This document shows, one piece after another, positions 23,826-35,884 of a stretch of DNA of 64,000 nucleotides. The notes beneath the pieces are model-generated. The model did not search any database, had not been told where the DNA came from, and saw nothing but the letters and a program-made list of their open reading frames with translations. A program made the position numbers and the translations under genes. Within the stretch, counting starts at the first letter, position 1; each line of letters starts with the position of its first letter. Where the stretch lies: positions 11,249,043-11,313,042 of the forward strand of contig NW_025335438.1 in NCBI RefSeq assembly GCF_004798865.1, given 5' to 3'. This stretch comes from Varanus komodoensis (lineage: Eukaryota > Chordata > Lepidosauria > Squamata > Varanidae).

Positions 23826-23940
23826 CTCACAAGGTGTGCTAGTTTGTTGCAGCAAAAACAGTCTCTTGTGGCATCTTGTAAAAACTAAAATATTTACCAT
23901 GTCATTAGTTTAGTAGACTAGATTTCATTTCATGAAATCC
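23826..23940 (+). repeat. Dispersed repeat with 'CTTGTGGCA' head
   Basis: 'GTCTCTTGTGGCATCTTGTAAAAACTAA' followed by 'GTAGACTAGATTTCATTTCATGA' matches a block order also present at 26193-26275 (TTTGTGGAACCTTAAAAACTAACAC ... ATTAGAATCCACTTTATCAGATG). It is a common reptile dispersed repeat, but I cannot assign its class. Confidence 0.5.
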
Positions 23941-24269
23941 TCACATACAGACTGAGCTTTCCAAAAGTTTGCCTGTCTCTCACTGGTTTTATGCTTTCTA
24001 ATAATACTTTGAGAAGTACTACTGCAACATCTTTCTATATACTTTCCAGTATATATGAATTTGACACAAGTGGAAATGCATTCCACTTTTTGAAAGATTA
24101 ATTTATTGAAAATCTGCTACTTGGTACTCCTGAATGCTAATGGGTAAAATAAACTGCTTTTATTTCTCCTGCAACCAGAAAAAAAGCTCACCAATTTTCT
24201 TTCTTTCATTATCCTGCTCTTTAATGCATTTTTTGCAATAGTTAAAGAAGTTAATATGGCTTTCTTTGC

Positions 24270-24480
24270 TTTTTCTTTTTATAATAACTTTTATTCAAAA
24301 TTATAACCCTACAACAAAGAAAAACTAAAAACAACATCAATCATCAGAAACATTGGACCTATCGGGTCAGCCCCCACATTTTTTTCCATTTGTGATGACT
24401 TAAAAACATATTTAAATCTATATGAAGTCCCATTTCTCTAGCCAATGATAAAAAGAGTCCCAAGTATGATAGAAATAAAA
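24270..24480 (-). repeat. LINE 3' UTR fragment, probably L1
   Basis: The reverse strand ends in 'TTTGAATAAAAGTTATTAT' after a diverse body, typical of a LINE 3' end with a polyadenylation signal. The family is uncertain. Confidence 0.35.
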
Positions 24481-26164
24481 GCTCACCAATTTCCCACAAT
24501 TGTCCTTGTTTAGAAACTTAAAATGTGTGTGTGTGGTGCAAAAGCCAATGCTGTAAAAAATCTATGTACTTTAATTTATTTTAATATTCCTGCAAGTAGT
24601 TTTAATTGCACTGTTTTCCAGTTTTAGTTTTATGATGATACTGTCAGTTTAACCACAAATTTGGGAGAATTTTAAAAAGCTATTCATATGAAGAAGAAAT
24701 AAAAGAAACCAAATGTCAGTCTAGCTTACATGACAAGGGATAGAAGGCAGGGTACTGCTCAGTTACAGTAGTCTAGAGTTTATGTCAAGTCCAAATAGAC
24801 CAAGTCCTCAGTTGTGGCTGATTCTAGAATCATGTTGCCACTTTCCACACCAGCATTTCTCTTTTCATCAGTGTAGAGTAGAAGTTGGGGAAATTGAGAA
24901 TATGTTTTCTGCCATCCTCTTTGGCAGGTCAACATTTTCTTTATGCATGCTGTAAACTTAACAAACCATGAAATGTGGAAACGGGTTGGTTTATTTTGCA
25001 GTACAATAACAGAATTGTGATTTGTGTTTATTCTGAAGTTTATCATGGAGGTATATAATTCAAATTAGATGGAATATGCTAAAAGCCATAGCTTGTATGT
25101 TCCATAGCTTTAGTTTCATAATGAACACTTTGCCTTTTGTCAGCAACACATTTTATGCATGTTTGATTTAAATTAAGTATTTTATTCAGTAATTATCAGT
25201 GTGGGACGTCTGGTTGTCCACAGATATAAGAAGTGTAAATTGTTGATGCAAGTAAGACACTGCTAATACGTTTGAATTTCTCAGTTATTCTTAAAATGGC
25301 ATTTAAATCTCACATCTATTTTTAATCAGGAGTTGTTTTTTCATAGGAATAATTTGTTTTTAAACTTCTTTATCCAGGTCTTATCCAAACACCAAGAAAT
25401 AAACCTTTGTGGAATTTCAGTATAACATAGCATTGTAGGATTTACAACTATATCTTATTTTTAAATCAGAACAGCAAATGTTAAACTTCTTTTAGGATTT
25501 CTACTTGTACCTGGGACTTCTACAATGAATGAACCTGTTTATTGTGTAGTCCATAGAATGATGGTACTTAACCATGATGTGTGCCTGTCTATCTGCATCA
25601 TCATTGCAAGGGGAAGGAGAATCACAAGGCAAGCCAAACATATGTAATACTGGCACAAAATAAATGGGCCTTTGAACCTTTCACTGCAGACTTATAAGAA
25701 TGGAGTTCATTGGACCAGCTTATATTATATGTGGAACCATTGCAGAAAGGGCCCTCTCCTAACTGCCTGCCAGCCTAATGAGAAGGCCCTTTATGGCACA
25801 TCCTAGATAGCTGCAATAGCAAGGTGACAGACTCACAATAGTGAGAGTTTCTGACAGTGAGACTGTATTCACTCTAGCTTCCAATGCTTCTTTGCTATAC
25901 TTAGTGGCAAACATAAGCTTCTTAAACAACTCTGCTACTTTCTTCTCCTTGTAGTTAGTGTATGCGTGCATTTTCTTGTGCCCTTTTTTCTGGGCAAAAG
26001 AAGCAGCTGTTGCCAATAAAGTACAGAAAGCTGAAGTGCCATCTAGTATTTGGAGTGTCATCGACAAGGAGGTAAAGTGCATAAAGTTTTCTGTATTTAG
26101 AATCATTTGCACTGTTCTGATAAGATCCTGCTGATTAGAACTATGGAAATTTGAACTCCAGAGG
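24481..26164. other. Intron-like unassigned DNA with one open frame
   Basis: A minus-strand frame of 117 codons at 25759-26112 starts at GTG and has no recognised family or splice context. The remainder shows no feature. Confidence 0.3.
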
Positions 26165-26290
26165 GTTAGCCCCTGTTTAGGAAAGTGATAAAGACCTTTG
26201 TGGAACCTTAAAAACTAACACATTTAGTATGACAGAAGCTTTTGTGTATTAGAATCCACTTTATCAGATGATCAACTAAGAATTGTGCAC
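26165..26290 (+). repeat. Dispersed repeat with 'TTTGTGGAACCTTAAAAAC' head
   Basis: Second copy of the repeat at 23826. The 'AGAATCCACTTTATCAGATG' end is well preserved. Confidence 0.55.
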
Positions 26291-27529
26291 ATAGTGTGCT
26301 CCTGTGAATTTTGAGGTTTCTGTGACATAGTAATGTCTCTGAAAGGCAAAGAACAAAATGCGTGCATGTTTGCTAGTTTTTGTTTTGTCAGTCATATCAT
26401 TTCTGTGATAGGTATCAGAGCATTCTATCCTAGCAGGGAAAAGTGCTGACTTAAGTTGTTTTTCAGATTTATATCCAAGACTCCAGTTGAAGAAATAATA
26501 ATCTACCTCATTGAAACAGAATGGTAGTACAGTTTTTGTAATAGAACATGTAGAATAAAAACATTTTAATAAATACTAGAAGAAAGAACTATAGGGAAAG
26601 CTGCAGCTTTATTCTAACATTGCTTCCTTATTTCTCAGTAGCTGCTGATCAGAGATAAGAGGTTTCCTCTGCAGGGAAGAAGAGGTAGGGGCAGGGGAGC
26701 AATCACTGAAATGCACTCCCCTTTTCAATGAGCTTCTCTAAAATGACCCTTGGACTGAGAAATGTTTCCCATCCCTGAAATAGATAGGAACAGAAGGCAA
26801 GTCAGAGTTCAAAAGGGGAAAGTTTTGGTAACAACTGCAGCAACAGTTATAACTGCTTCCTAGCAGAGAACTGTGTTTTGAACTCTGTAGCAACAGCTAT
26901 AGTTTAGTGTGCTGCCTTTGCTGAACTGTTCCAAATGCATAGCAGCATAGGGCAATACTGGGATTAAATTTCAGCTTTAGGTCAGGGTTAGGGTTCAGAA
27001 AAAATAAGTGCCAATGCACTTTTAAAGGTCTGGAATTTGCTGAAATGAGGGAGAAAAAGAGAGCTGGCAGAGAAAATCTTTCCCAGAATTATTTAAATAC
27101 ATGGCAGTATAAGACTACATTAGTGTCAGGGTTTACCTTCTGCTTAGGGTTTTGATTAGAAAAGCATAAGTCCCTTTGTGCATTCAAATGCCCGGAACTT
27201 GCTGAAATGAAACAGAAAATTGCAAGTGCACTGTCTTTTCTGAACATTTGCAAAAGCATGGGAATATAGGGCAAAAGTAGGGTTAGGGTTCAGCTTCAGT
27301 TTAGGATTAAGGTTAGGAACTGATCAGTGCCTGGGCATGTCTAAAGATCTGGAACTTGCTGAGATGAGAGAATAAGAGAAAACTGACAAGCAAACCCTTG
27401 AGCAATGTGCTTTTGCCGAGACTTTCCAAGTGCATGGAATTATAGGGTAGCAGTAGGATTAGGGTTCACCTTCTGTTTAGGGTTAGCATTAGGAAATGTC
27501 CTATACCTGTACACATCTAAGGGACTGCA

Positions 27530-28728
27530 ATTTGGGGGATTATCACTCTGCACCATGGCATTTATGTCATGGAATATCTCCTCATTGTTTTATCACCCAT
27601 GCTTTTCCACATGTATATGAAAACACTGGGAGAGGTCATTTGGATGTTGGCTGAAGTGTCATTAGTATGCTGATGCTACTCAGCTCTGTCTCTAAGTTGC
27701 CTTTGACCCAGGTGTGGCGGTCTCTGCCCTCAATCAGTATCAGAACTCAGAAATGAGTTGGATGAGGACCAATAAACTCAAGCACAATCCTGATAAAGCA
27801 GAAGTACTGCTGGCAAATAAACCCCTATTTCAACTGGGAGATTGTAAACCTGTCCTGATGGGGTTGCACTCCCCCTAAAGGACAAGGTTCATAGTTTGGG
27901 AGTGCTCCTGGACTCCGAGCTTTCCCTGGTTGCCCATGGGGACTCGGTTGCCAAGAGTGCCTTTTATCAGCTTTGGCTGATTTACTAACTACACTCCTAT
28001 TTGGATGAGAGTAGCCTTGCCATGGTCAATCATGCACTGGTAACCTCCAGGCCAGACTACTGTAATGCACTATATGTGGGGCTTCCCATAAAGATGGTCC
28101 AGACTCTTCAAATGATCCAAAAGAGGACAACATGGCTGCTGATGAGGACCTGCTCTCATGAACATACCACACTTGCTCTCCATCAGCTGCACTTGTTCTC
28201 CAACAGGATGCCTGTTCTTGTTCAGGCCGAATTCAAGGTTTTACCTATGATATAAAAAGCCCCAACAGCATGGGGCCACAGTATCTTAGAAAACACCTTA
28301 CTCCGTATATTCCTGTTTGTTGTTTAAGATCTTCAACTGAGCCCTCCTATGAGTGCCTTTCCCCAAGGAGGTTAAGGGGGAGGCCGCAAGGAGGAGGACA
28401 ACTTCTGTGGTGGCACCCCAATTCTGGAACACTCTACCACTACAGATTCACTAGGTGCCCACCTTACTGAGTTTAAGGCACCTGGCAAAACCTTTCCTTT
28501 TCAAACACAACTTTGGTACCATCTAGACTATTTACATCAATGTATGGGTTTTTAATTATATTAATGTAAGTTCTATATTTAATCGTTTTACTGTGATTTC
28601 ATTCTGTTTGTTTTATTATATATTTTAACTATTATTCCATTAATTTTATTTGTTGGTTTTATATTGTAATGGCATATATGTGGTGCTAACAGGAAGCTAA
28701 CAGGATTTTAAACAAATCTAATAAATAA
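27530..28728 (+). mobile_element. L2-group LINE inserted in the tandem array
   Basis: Broken frames match the other L2 copies: 'MRTNKLKHNPDKAEVLL'-like sequence near 27765-27810, 'LVTSRPDYCNALYVGLP' at 28035-28090 and 'MGPQYLRKHLTPYIP' at 28270-28315. The 3' end is AATCTAATAAATAAA. It is 5'-truncated just before the catalytic region and interrupts one 170-bp monomer. Confidence 0.85.
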
Positions 28729-28824
28729 ACTTGCTGAGATGAAGGAGAAAAAGTGATCAGACAAGGAAAATCCCAAGCATGCTCCCTTTGCTACAACTTT
28801 CAAAATGCATGGGATCATAGGTAG

Positions 28825-29185
28825 GGTAATCAGTCAGTCACTCAAAAAGTTTATTGTGCTAGGCCTTGGCAAATAAACCAATGAATGCACATAAACAACA
28901 AAATGAAGAATGCCAACAATATAAATATAATAAATTAAAATATTGTATGAACAGAAATTCATATTTGATTTAACTCTGAGTATCCAATGCAGTTTATAGC
29001 AATTTTGTCTAATTCTCTTTTCCTGATCTTTTTGCTGCCAAAGCAAACAAAGCAACTTTATGTGTTACATACCAATTATTACCACTTAAAAGGAAAAGAG
29101 CTGTTTCTGCCAAGGCATTTCTGGATCCATATGATAGGGTTTCAAAAATCTCTATCTAGGGTTTGTATACAGAGGACAGATTAAC
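28825..29185 (-). mobile_element. LINE-like 3' fragment inserted in the tandem array
   Basis: It begins with 'AAAAAGTTTATTGTGCTAGGCC', the reverse of a LINE 3' end. Removing about 360 bp restores the tandem period to about 171 bp, which fixes it as an insertion. The family was not identified. Confidence 0.5.
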
Positions 29186-29479
29186 AGGGAGGGTTAGCAT
29201 TCAGCTTCATGTTAGAGTTCAAAGTGAAGAATTATCAGTCCCTGTTCACATCTAAGGAGCTCAAACTTGCTGAGATGAGGAAGAAAAAACAAACTGACAT
29301 GGAGAAACAGTAGTCACTTTCCTATAACTGTTGAAATGAATGGGCATATGGGGCAATGGCTGGGTTTCAGTTCAGTTTCAGGTTACACTTCACATTAGGG
29401 TTAGGAAACTCTCAGTCCCTGTGCATGTTTAAGAGCCCAGAACTTGCTGAGTTGAGGGAGAAAGACCCATAAAACAAGG

Positions 29480-30145
29480 AAAACAATCAGACTTGACCCT
29501 TTTGAACATGCTCTCCAAGGAGGTGTGCCTTGCACAGTGATTGTTCAGTTTCCTGCACCAGATAAAGACCCTATTTATTCACCATTGTTTTAATATATTG
29601 ATGAATTTTATTATTATTTTATGCAAATTGTGTTACGCCATGTATTGCTATTTAACCATCTCAAGTTGTCAATGTTGTGTATTTGGCTTTAACTGAATTT
29701 ATTATTTGCAGTGTTTTATTCTTGTTAAATGTTTATTTTATTTTTTATTTTATTTAAAACATTTCTATGCCCTTCCCCATCACAACAAAGCCTCGGGGTG
29801 GCTCACAACAAAAACAAACAAAATCATACAAAAATTATACACTAAAAATACTAAAACCCGGTGCATCTTGGCTTAAAATTTTTTAAAAATCCTACATAAT
29901 AAATTAACACTTAAAATAAGTTTTAAATAAAAAGGTCTTAGCCTAGCGCCGAAAAACAAATAATGACGGCGCCAGGCGGACCTCTCTGGGGAGCACATTC
30001 CATAGGTGGGGCGCCACCACAGAGAAAGCCCTTCTCCGGGTACTCACCCTCCTAATATCAGAGTAAATGTTTTTACTCTGTAAAGCAACCAGAGAGCCCA
30101 GTGGGCTATGAGGTGGTATACAAATGTAATAAATAATAAATAAAA
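29480..30145 (+). mobile_element. Nested L2-like pieces: outer + copy split by inner - copy
   Basis: The outer copy reads forward as a LINE 3' end, with 'TTTATTCTTGTTAAATGTTTAT' before the break and '..TAAATGTTTTTACTCTG..GGTGGTATACAAATGTAATAAATAATAAATAAA' after it. The inner copy, 29745-30062, is an L2 3' end in reverse ('GGCGCCAGGCGGACC', 'AGAGAAAGCCC'). TAAATGTTT occurs on both sides of the inner copy, a likely target duplication. Removing the whole block restores the tandem period. Confidence 0.75.
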
Positions 30146-30806
30146 CCCAGAGGGCATTTCCTTTGCCAAATCTTTACAAATAAATGGGAATAGTAGGGTT
30201 TGGGTTCTGCCTTAGGATAGGGTTTAGTTATGAAACTATTGGTCCCTGTACATGTGTTAGGGCCTGGAACTTTGTGACATGAGGGGGAAAGGATGAGTTG
30301 AAATGAAAAACTTGAGCATGCTGCCTTTATTGAACCTTTCCAAATGCATGGGGTATTGAATAAGAGCAAAGTTATGGTTTTGCTTCAGGTTCTTGTTAGG
30401 CTTAGGCAAGTCTTGATACCTGTGCTCATTTTAAGGCCTGGAACTTGCTGAAATGAGAAAGAAATATCAGGCATCATAACACCTGAGCATGCTGCCTTTG
30501 TCAAAACTTTCCAAATGCAGGTGGGTATAGGGTGACAGTAGGGTTTGGATTCAGTTTAAGATTTGGGTTATGGTTATGGAACTATTATTCCTTGTGCATG
30601 TTGAAGGACCTGGAAATTGCTCAGATCAGGGAGAAAGAACAAGCAGAAAAGAAAAACCCTGAGTGTGCTTCCTTTTCATAAACTTTCCAAATGCATGAGA
30701 GTAATTGGCAACAGGAAGGTTTGTTTTCAGCTTTACATTAGGGTTGGAAAGCTATCAATCCCGCTGCTCTTTTGAGATACTTGAATTTGCTGAGTTGAGT
30801 GAGAGG

Positions 30807-32552
30807 AAGGGGAGACAAGTGGTGGGACCACTAAATAAGGAGGAAGGAGATCCAGTGACTGATATGAGGGAACAGGCACAGATGCTAAATGACTATTTTG
30901 CCTCTGTGTTCTCCCCAAAGCAGGATGGGGGATATCCGCATAGGAGATTAGATGAGGCTGGGGACTTAGGGGCACAGATTAGAGTCACCCCCCTTGAAGT
31001 CGAGGGGCTCCTCAGGGCATTGGACATTACAAAGACGCCAGGCCCTGACGGGTTACACCCAAGAGTACTTAGAGAGTTGGCAGGGGTTCTCTCATGCCCG
31101 CTGGCCTCCACTTTTGAGACCATGTGGAGAATGGGTGAAGTTCCAGAGGACTGGAGGGTGGCATCAGTGGTCCCAATTTTCAAAAAGGGTAGTAGAAAGG
31201 ACATGCGAATTATACACCTGTTAGCCTTACGTCCATTTCAGGAAAAACAATGGAAAGGCTCATAATAGAGATCTAGTGATGCTAGATAGGGAGAGGAGGC
31301 TGACAGCCACACAACACGACTTCCGCAAAAACAGGTCCTGCCAGACAAACCTTGTGGAATTCTATGACAAGGTTTCGAGATGGCTAGATGGAGGGGATGC
31401 AGTGGATGTGGTATACCTGGATTTCAGCAAGGTCTTTGACAAAGTGCCCCATGATATCCTGGTGGAGAAACTGAGGAGTTTTGGGATACACCAAAGTACT
31501 GTCCGGTGGATTAGGGCATGGTTGACTGACCAAAAGCAGAAGGTAACCATTAGCTGGGAATCATCGGGATGGCGGCCAGTGACAAGTGGGGTCGCCCAGG
31601 GCTCTGTCCTGGGGCCGATCCTGTTTAATCTTTTCATTAACGACATGGAAGAAGGGGTGAACAGTCTGCTGATCAAATTCGCAGGCGACACTAAAACTGG
31701 AGCAGTGGCCACAACTGAGGAGCAGGTACTCCAGATCCAAAAGGATCTGGACAGACTATGGAAGTGGGCAGGAGACCACAGGATGGCGTTCAATGTGGAT
31801 AAGTGCAAGGTCTTGCACTTGGGGCATAGGAATAGCTGTCATAAGTACCGGTTAGGTGACAAGTGGCTGAAAGGGACCTCGGGGTACCGGTTGACTGCAG
31901 ACTAAATATGAGTCAGCAGTGTGATGTGGTGGTCAAGAGGGCGAACGCCACCCTTGGTTGCATAGCCAGAAGTGCGGATTCTAGATCAAGAGAGGTATTA
32001 CTACCACTCTACACGACTCTGGTGCGCCTGCAACTGGAGTATTGTGTTCAGTTTTGGGCCCCTCATTACCCAGGAAAGGATATAGTCAGGTTGGAGTCAG
32101 TGCAGCATAGGGCCACAAGGTTGGCGGCTGGTTTGCAGGGGATGCCGTATGAGTCGAGACTGAGGGAACTGGGTCTCTTCAGCCTGGAGAAGAGGAGACT
32201 CAGAGGGGATATGTTGGCGACATACAAGTATGTGAGGGGATGTCACATGGAGATGGGTAGAGACCTGTTCTCTCCTGCAGAGGAAGGCAGGATGCACTCC
32301 AACAGAGCAAAGCTCAGGGAGTCAAGGTTCCATTTGGATGCCAGGAGGCACTTCCTGACAGTCAGGACCCCGAGGGTGTGGAATGGGCTTCCACGAGAGG
32401 TCGTTGAGGCCCCATCGGTGCAGGTGTTCAAGGATAGGCTGGACGTCCACATGGTGGGCATGTCGTGAGCGGAGCCAGCTGGTGCTGGAGGTCAGGCTAG
32501 ATGGCCCGGGAGGCCCCTTCTGACTCGCTCTGTTTCTATGTTTCTATGAGGT
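30807..32552 (+). mobile_element. CR1 LINE, 5'-truncated, near-continuous RT frames
   Basis: Frames in order give the region before RT ('LNDYFASVFSPKQDGG'), 'TKTPGPDGLHPRVLREL' and 'VPIFKKG' (to 31265). RT proper is at 31276-31905 ('VDVVYLDFSKVFDKVPHD', 'GSVLGPILFNLFINDM'), and the C-terminal part at 31863-32468 ('LEYCVQFWAP', 'RVWNGLPREVVEAPSV'). The catalytic motif, normally FADD, reads FAGD near 31680, so the first catalytic aspartate is gone. The end is the CR1 3' sequence with TTTCTATGTTTCTATG. It is one of the youngest-looking LINEs here by frame preservation, but inactive. Confidence 0.95.
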
Positions 32553-32915
32553 GCCATGTTGAACTTCCAGTGACCAGTATGAGAGAGTGAGAGTGATAAC
32601 ACCAAATTTAACACACCTGCTCCCTATGCACACCTGAGACCTTGTAACACTAACGAGTCACATGACACCGGGGAGGGAAAATAACTTATAATGCCCAATT
32701 TGGCCAGTTTCACTTAAGGGTGTACTCACTTTTGTTGCCAGCAGTTCAGACATTAATGGCTGTGTGTTGAGTTATTTGGAGGGGAAAACAAATTTACACT
32801 GTTATACAAGCTGTATACTCACCACTTTACAAGTGTCATTTCTTCAGCGTTGTCACATGAAAAGATATAATAAGATATTTACAAAATGTGAGGTGTGTAC
32901 TCCTGTGATATACTG
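32553..32915 (+). mobile_element. Tc1/mariner element, 3' end with terminal inverted repeat
   Basis: The stretch 'GAGGTGCCATGTTGAAC' ... 'ACATGACACCGGGGAGGG' ... 'GTGTACTCACTTTTGTTGCC' ... 'TGATATACTG' is the well-known downstream part of a widespread vertebrate Tc1 family, covering the end of the transposase region, the 3' UTR and the right inverted repeat. It ends at 32915 followed by TA, the Tc1 target dinucleotide. The transposase body and left end are absent. The left edge abuts the CR1 3' end directly. Confidence 0.88.
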
Positions 32916-33369
32916 TATGTTTAGAGAGTATATGTATGTTAAAAAATGAATGGTGCATTTTTTCCTGCCAAGAGGAATTATTCGGATTAAGTGACAGCAC
33001 CATTTTCAGGTGCCAGCTTTGGATCATCTATGTATTTGCCTATCTATATATAAATAAATTGATAAGTAAATTAATCTAATGCATTCTAAGCATCATTTAC
33101 ACATTGATAGTTTGAAATTTAATAAGAAGGACCTAACTGTAGATTAGTAACATGTACCTATTAATTATAAAATGGTATACTTGCTAAGATGAAGAACTAC
33201 ATTTGCCATGCAAATTTACATGGAGATCTGTTGTGCATGTCTAAAAAAGAATGCATGGACAATACAGCTGTTACATACAGTATGCTTAATAAGAAAGGGC
33301 TTGGTATGCACATGTACAGGGGAGTCTTTGAACTGGGGCATAAGTTTGAGGAATTTTTTCCCCTTCAAT
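32916..33369. other. Unassigned DNA
   Basis: AT-rich, with short frames only. No recognisable gene or repeat was found. Confidence 0.3.
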
Positions 33370-33520
33370 TCTATTTCTTTATTTCTTTAACTTATTTCCC
33401 ACTAAATTGGCCTGAGGGCCCTCTAAGCAGATTACAATCTAATAAAAACATATCATAACATGACAATAAAAATAAGCCATTAAATGCAATAAACTAAATA
33501 CAATAAAACAAAACAAAACA
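33370..33520 (-). repeat. L2-like 3' end fragment
   Basis: 'TCTTTATTTCTTTAACTTATTTCCC' and 'GCCTGAGGGCCCTCTAAGCAGATTACAATC' resemble the reversed 3' UTR of an L2-type element, followed by an A-rich stretch. Confidence 0.4.
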
Positions 33521-35884
33521 GGACATGGCTGATGAACAAAAGAAATAAAACAAAACACTGTAGGGTTCTTATTGGAACCTTCTCTATTACAGTGTATTGC
33601 ATTCTGCAGGATGCATATCATTTAGCATTTGTGTTGCAACTCCCTTCCAAATTGGGAAGAGGTGTCTTTGTTTAAAGTGGCATGCAGATAGAATTACAGT
33701 GAGCTTTACTGCACTGAACTCTCAGAAAATCAGGTTTCTATTAAACTGCGGCTGAAGTGTACATAGCCTTTAGACATCTACATTGGAATATTTGGAAGAG
33801 TAAGGAAGATGGTGAGCTGGAAGTGACCAATTTACTTGAATTGAAATGTCTTCCAAAACATGCTTTCAATCCTGGTAATCTTAGAAGTTTGTTTCTACTT
33901 GGTTTTAAATAGATCCTGGAACAACAATCTTATACAGGACTGCTGTGAGGCATAAACAGAACAGGTGGAATTGTCCACCTTGCAACCCCAGATTCTGAAC
34001 AGATTCAATTTAAATTATTACCCTATGTTTGTTTAATATTTATTCATTTTTATTTTATTGGTATACATTATAAAACTATGAAAGTTATAATGTTATATAG
34101 AAATAATTTATCAGAATAGCATTTAAACACACACACAATTCTAAAGCCTATGGTAGAAGAGTGAAACCTCTTTTGTATTAAAAATGGCTAAACTTTAGCG
34201 ATCAGAGCTGTTGACAAAGGAGTGTTGGAATTCCCTGTTCCTTACTAAAAGGCATGTTGTTGCAGAGTTTTGCCCAAAGGTTAGGCCAAAAGAATGACAT
34301 ACCTTCAGTCTGAAATTTTACTTTATATTATTGCATAGTTAACGTAGGCTTTGCTTTTCTTCACATTCTTAACTCTTCATAAACTCCTCTGGTGGTTTAA
34401 TGTGTGCGTCCTGTTTTCCTTCTGCCAAAATAATAATTTTTAAGTGTCTTTCGTGCTAGTACAACCTGAAGACAGAAACAGGGAAAGAATCCTACCATAC
34501 CAGTGTCGCAAGTCTGGAGGAGGGGGTGGGGAAGCCAGTCTGGCATTGTCAGCATCTGAATGTCACTGGATAGGCTGCGTGATTGATACAGGAAAACTGC
34601 AAGCAGGTCCTAGATCAGCAATAAAAATGGGTGTTTTTGCACCAGAGGAAATAAGGATGTGGAAAACAAATCGTTAAAATAACCTTTTTTTACCTGACAT
34701 AAACATTTTGGAATGCCTTCAGAATTTGCAGGTAGGAAAGACCAGGGCAAAAATATGTTTTCACTGGATAACCCTGCCATAAGCAAGAAGTTTTGAGTCA
34801 GTTCAGGAAAATTCAGATTGAAACTAGTTCATAAAGTTTCACAGTGAAGAAAAAGTTTGAAATAAGCAATTTAATAGCCACTCTGACTTCTGCTTCTCTG
34901 GTTTGATTTGGTTTGTGAACAGTGAGGATTGCGCCTCTCTTCTGTCCCACCTTGGATTTCCCCAGCCTTTCTTTACTGCCCATAACCATTGTTCAAAATC
35001 ATGTTTTCCTCAACACCAAGCATGGTTAATGCTGGCCAAGGTTCACCTCTAATCCAGCATTTGTAAGCAAGTACAAAAACTGGTTTCAATTCCTGTATAG
35101 GCTATAAATGGACCTTGATGAACATCAGTCTAAATGTTACATTGTGTTGTAGATCAAGGTTCCTTCTTCAAACAATCACCAACCACAGAGCATTTTTCTT
35201 GCAACTTTCTTTATTGCTTCCAAAGTACAAATAATCCATAACAGATCTCTGCGTTTGCACAGAACAGTTTGTAGAACCCATTCTAGTGATTACCTCCAGA
35301 ACCTTTGCTTATGAAGCCTGGACCCCATTCCCTCAGGAAAGGCTCTCTGAAGGCAAGGACACATCCTCTCCACATGCTGCTTATTCAATTGAGTCTCCTA
35401 TCTCTGCTGACACTTAGTTACAGGGTCAAGCACAGGGTAGGAGGAAGCTGTTCTGCATCTGTGAATTTCTCCTCATGGAGCACTCCCACTTGCTGTACAT
35501 CTTTGCAATTCCCAGGATCTGCCTGCTTTGGCAAACTGCTGGCCTTGAGATAACCTCCTCCTCTTCCTGCATCTCAAAATCTTGAGTGACCCCCAGCTGC
35601 CCAATCGCTCTGAAATGTGCTTCACTTTCTGATTTTGAATCATTGTCCAGAATGCAGTCAGCAGTCCATGGGAATGATTGCCCAAACCCGCCATCCTTCT
35701 TACTCCCAACATCCTGGGAAGGAGGTTGGGTAAATGTGAGAGGGGAAGGTGCTGAAGTATTTTGACATGATGTGCGAATAGGTTCATCGTTACATGAGAA
35801 CTGGGTTAATGCCTTGTCAAAGACTGCTCAGTGGAATCAAAGTCAGTGTGAGATTTGAATGGGGGGCAACTTGGCATTATGTTC
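33521..35884. other. Intron-like unassigned DNA
   Basis: No NCOA2 exon, other gene or named repeat was recognised. Short frames at 34444-34677, 35305-35553 and 35473-35787 show no family signature and no paired splice sites. Confidence 0.3.

Larger units (their letters stand above)
26918..30806 (+). repeat. Diverged tandem array, monomer about 170 bp, TTAGGG-bearing
   Basis: About ten monomers share one block order: GGGTTAGGGTT, TCAGTCCCTGTGCATG, CTGGAACTTGCTGAGATGAG, GAGCATGCTGCCTTTG, CTTTCCAAATGCATGG, ATAGGGCAACAGTAGG. Anchors for the 'CCAAATGCATGG' block lie near 26928, 27093, 27249, 27424, 28797, 29328, 30170, 30337, 30508 and 30682. Adjacent uninterrupted anchors are 156-175 bp apart. 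The larger gaps return to about 171-174 bp when the inserted blocks (27530-28728, 28825-29185, 29480-30145) are subtracted. The last monomer is cut by CR1 at about 30807. No coding potential was seen. Confidence 0.88.

Noticed and set aside
26918-30806. True interstitial telomere block
   Set aside because: TTAGGG occurs once or twice per 170-bp monomer, not as a continuous hexamer array.
30733-31204. Minus-strand frames across the CR1 element
   Set aside because: They are antisense to a clear CR1 reverse transcriptase frame. Similar shadows at 31362-31808, 32097-32461, 44268-45268 and 56171-56693 were set aside for the same reason.
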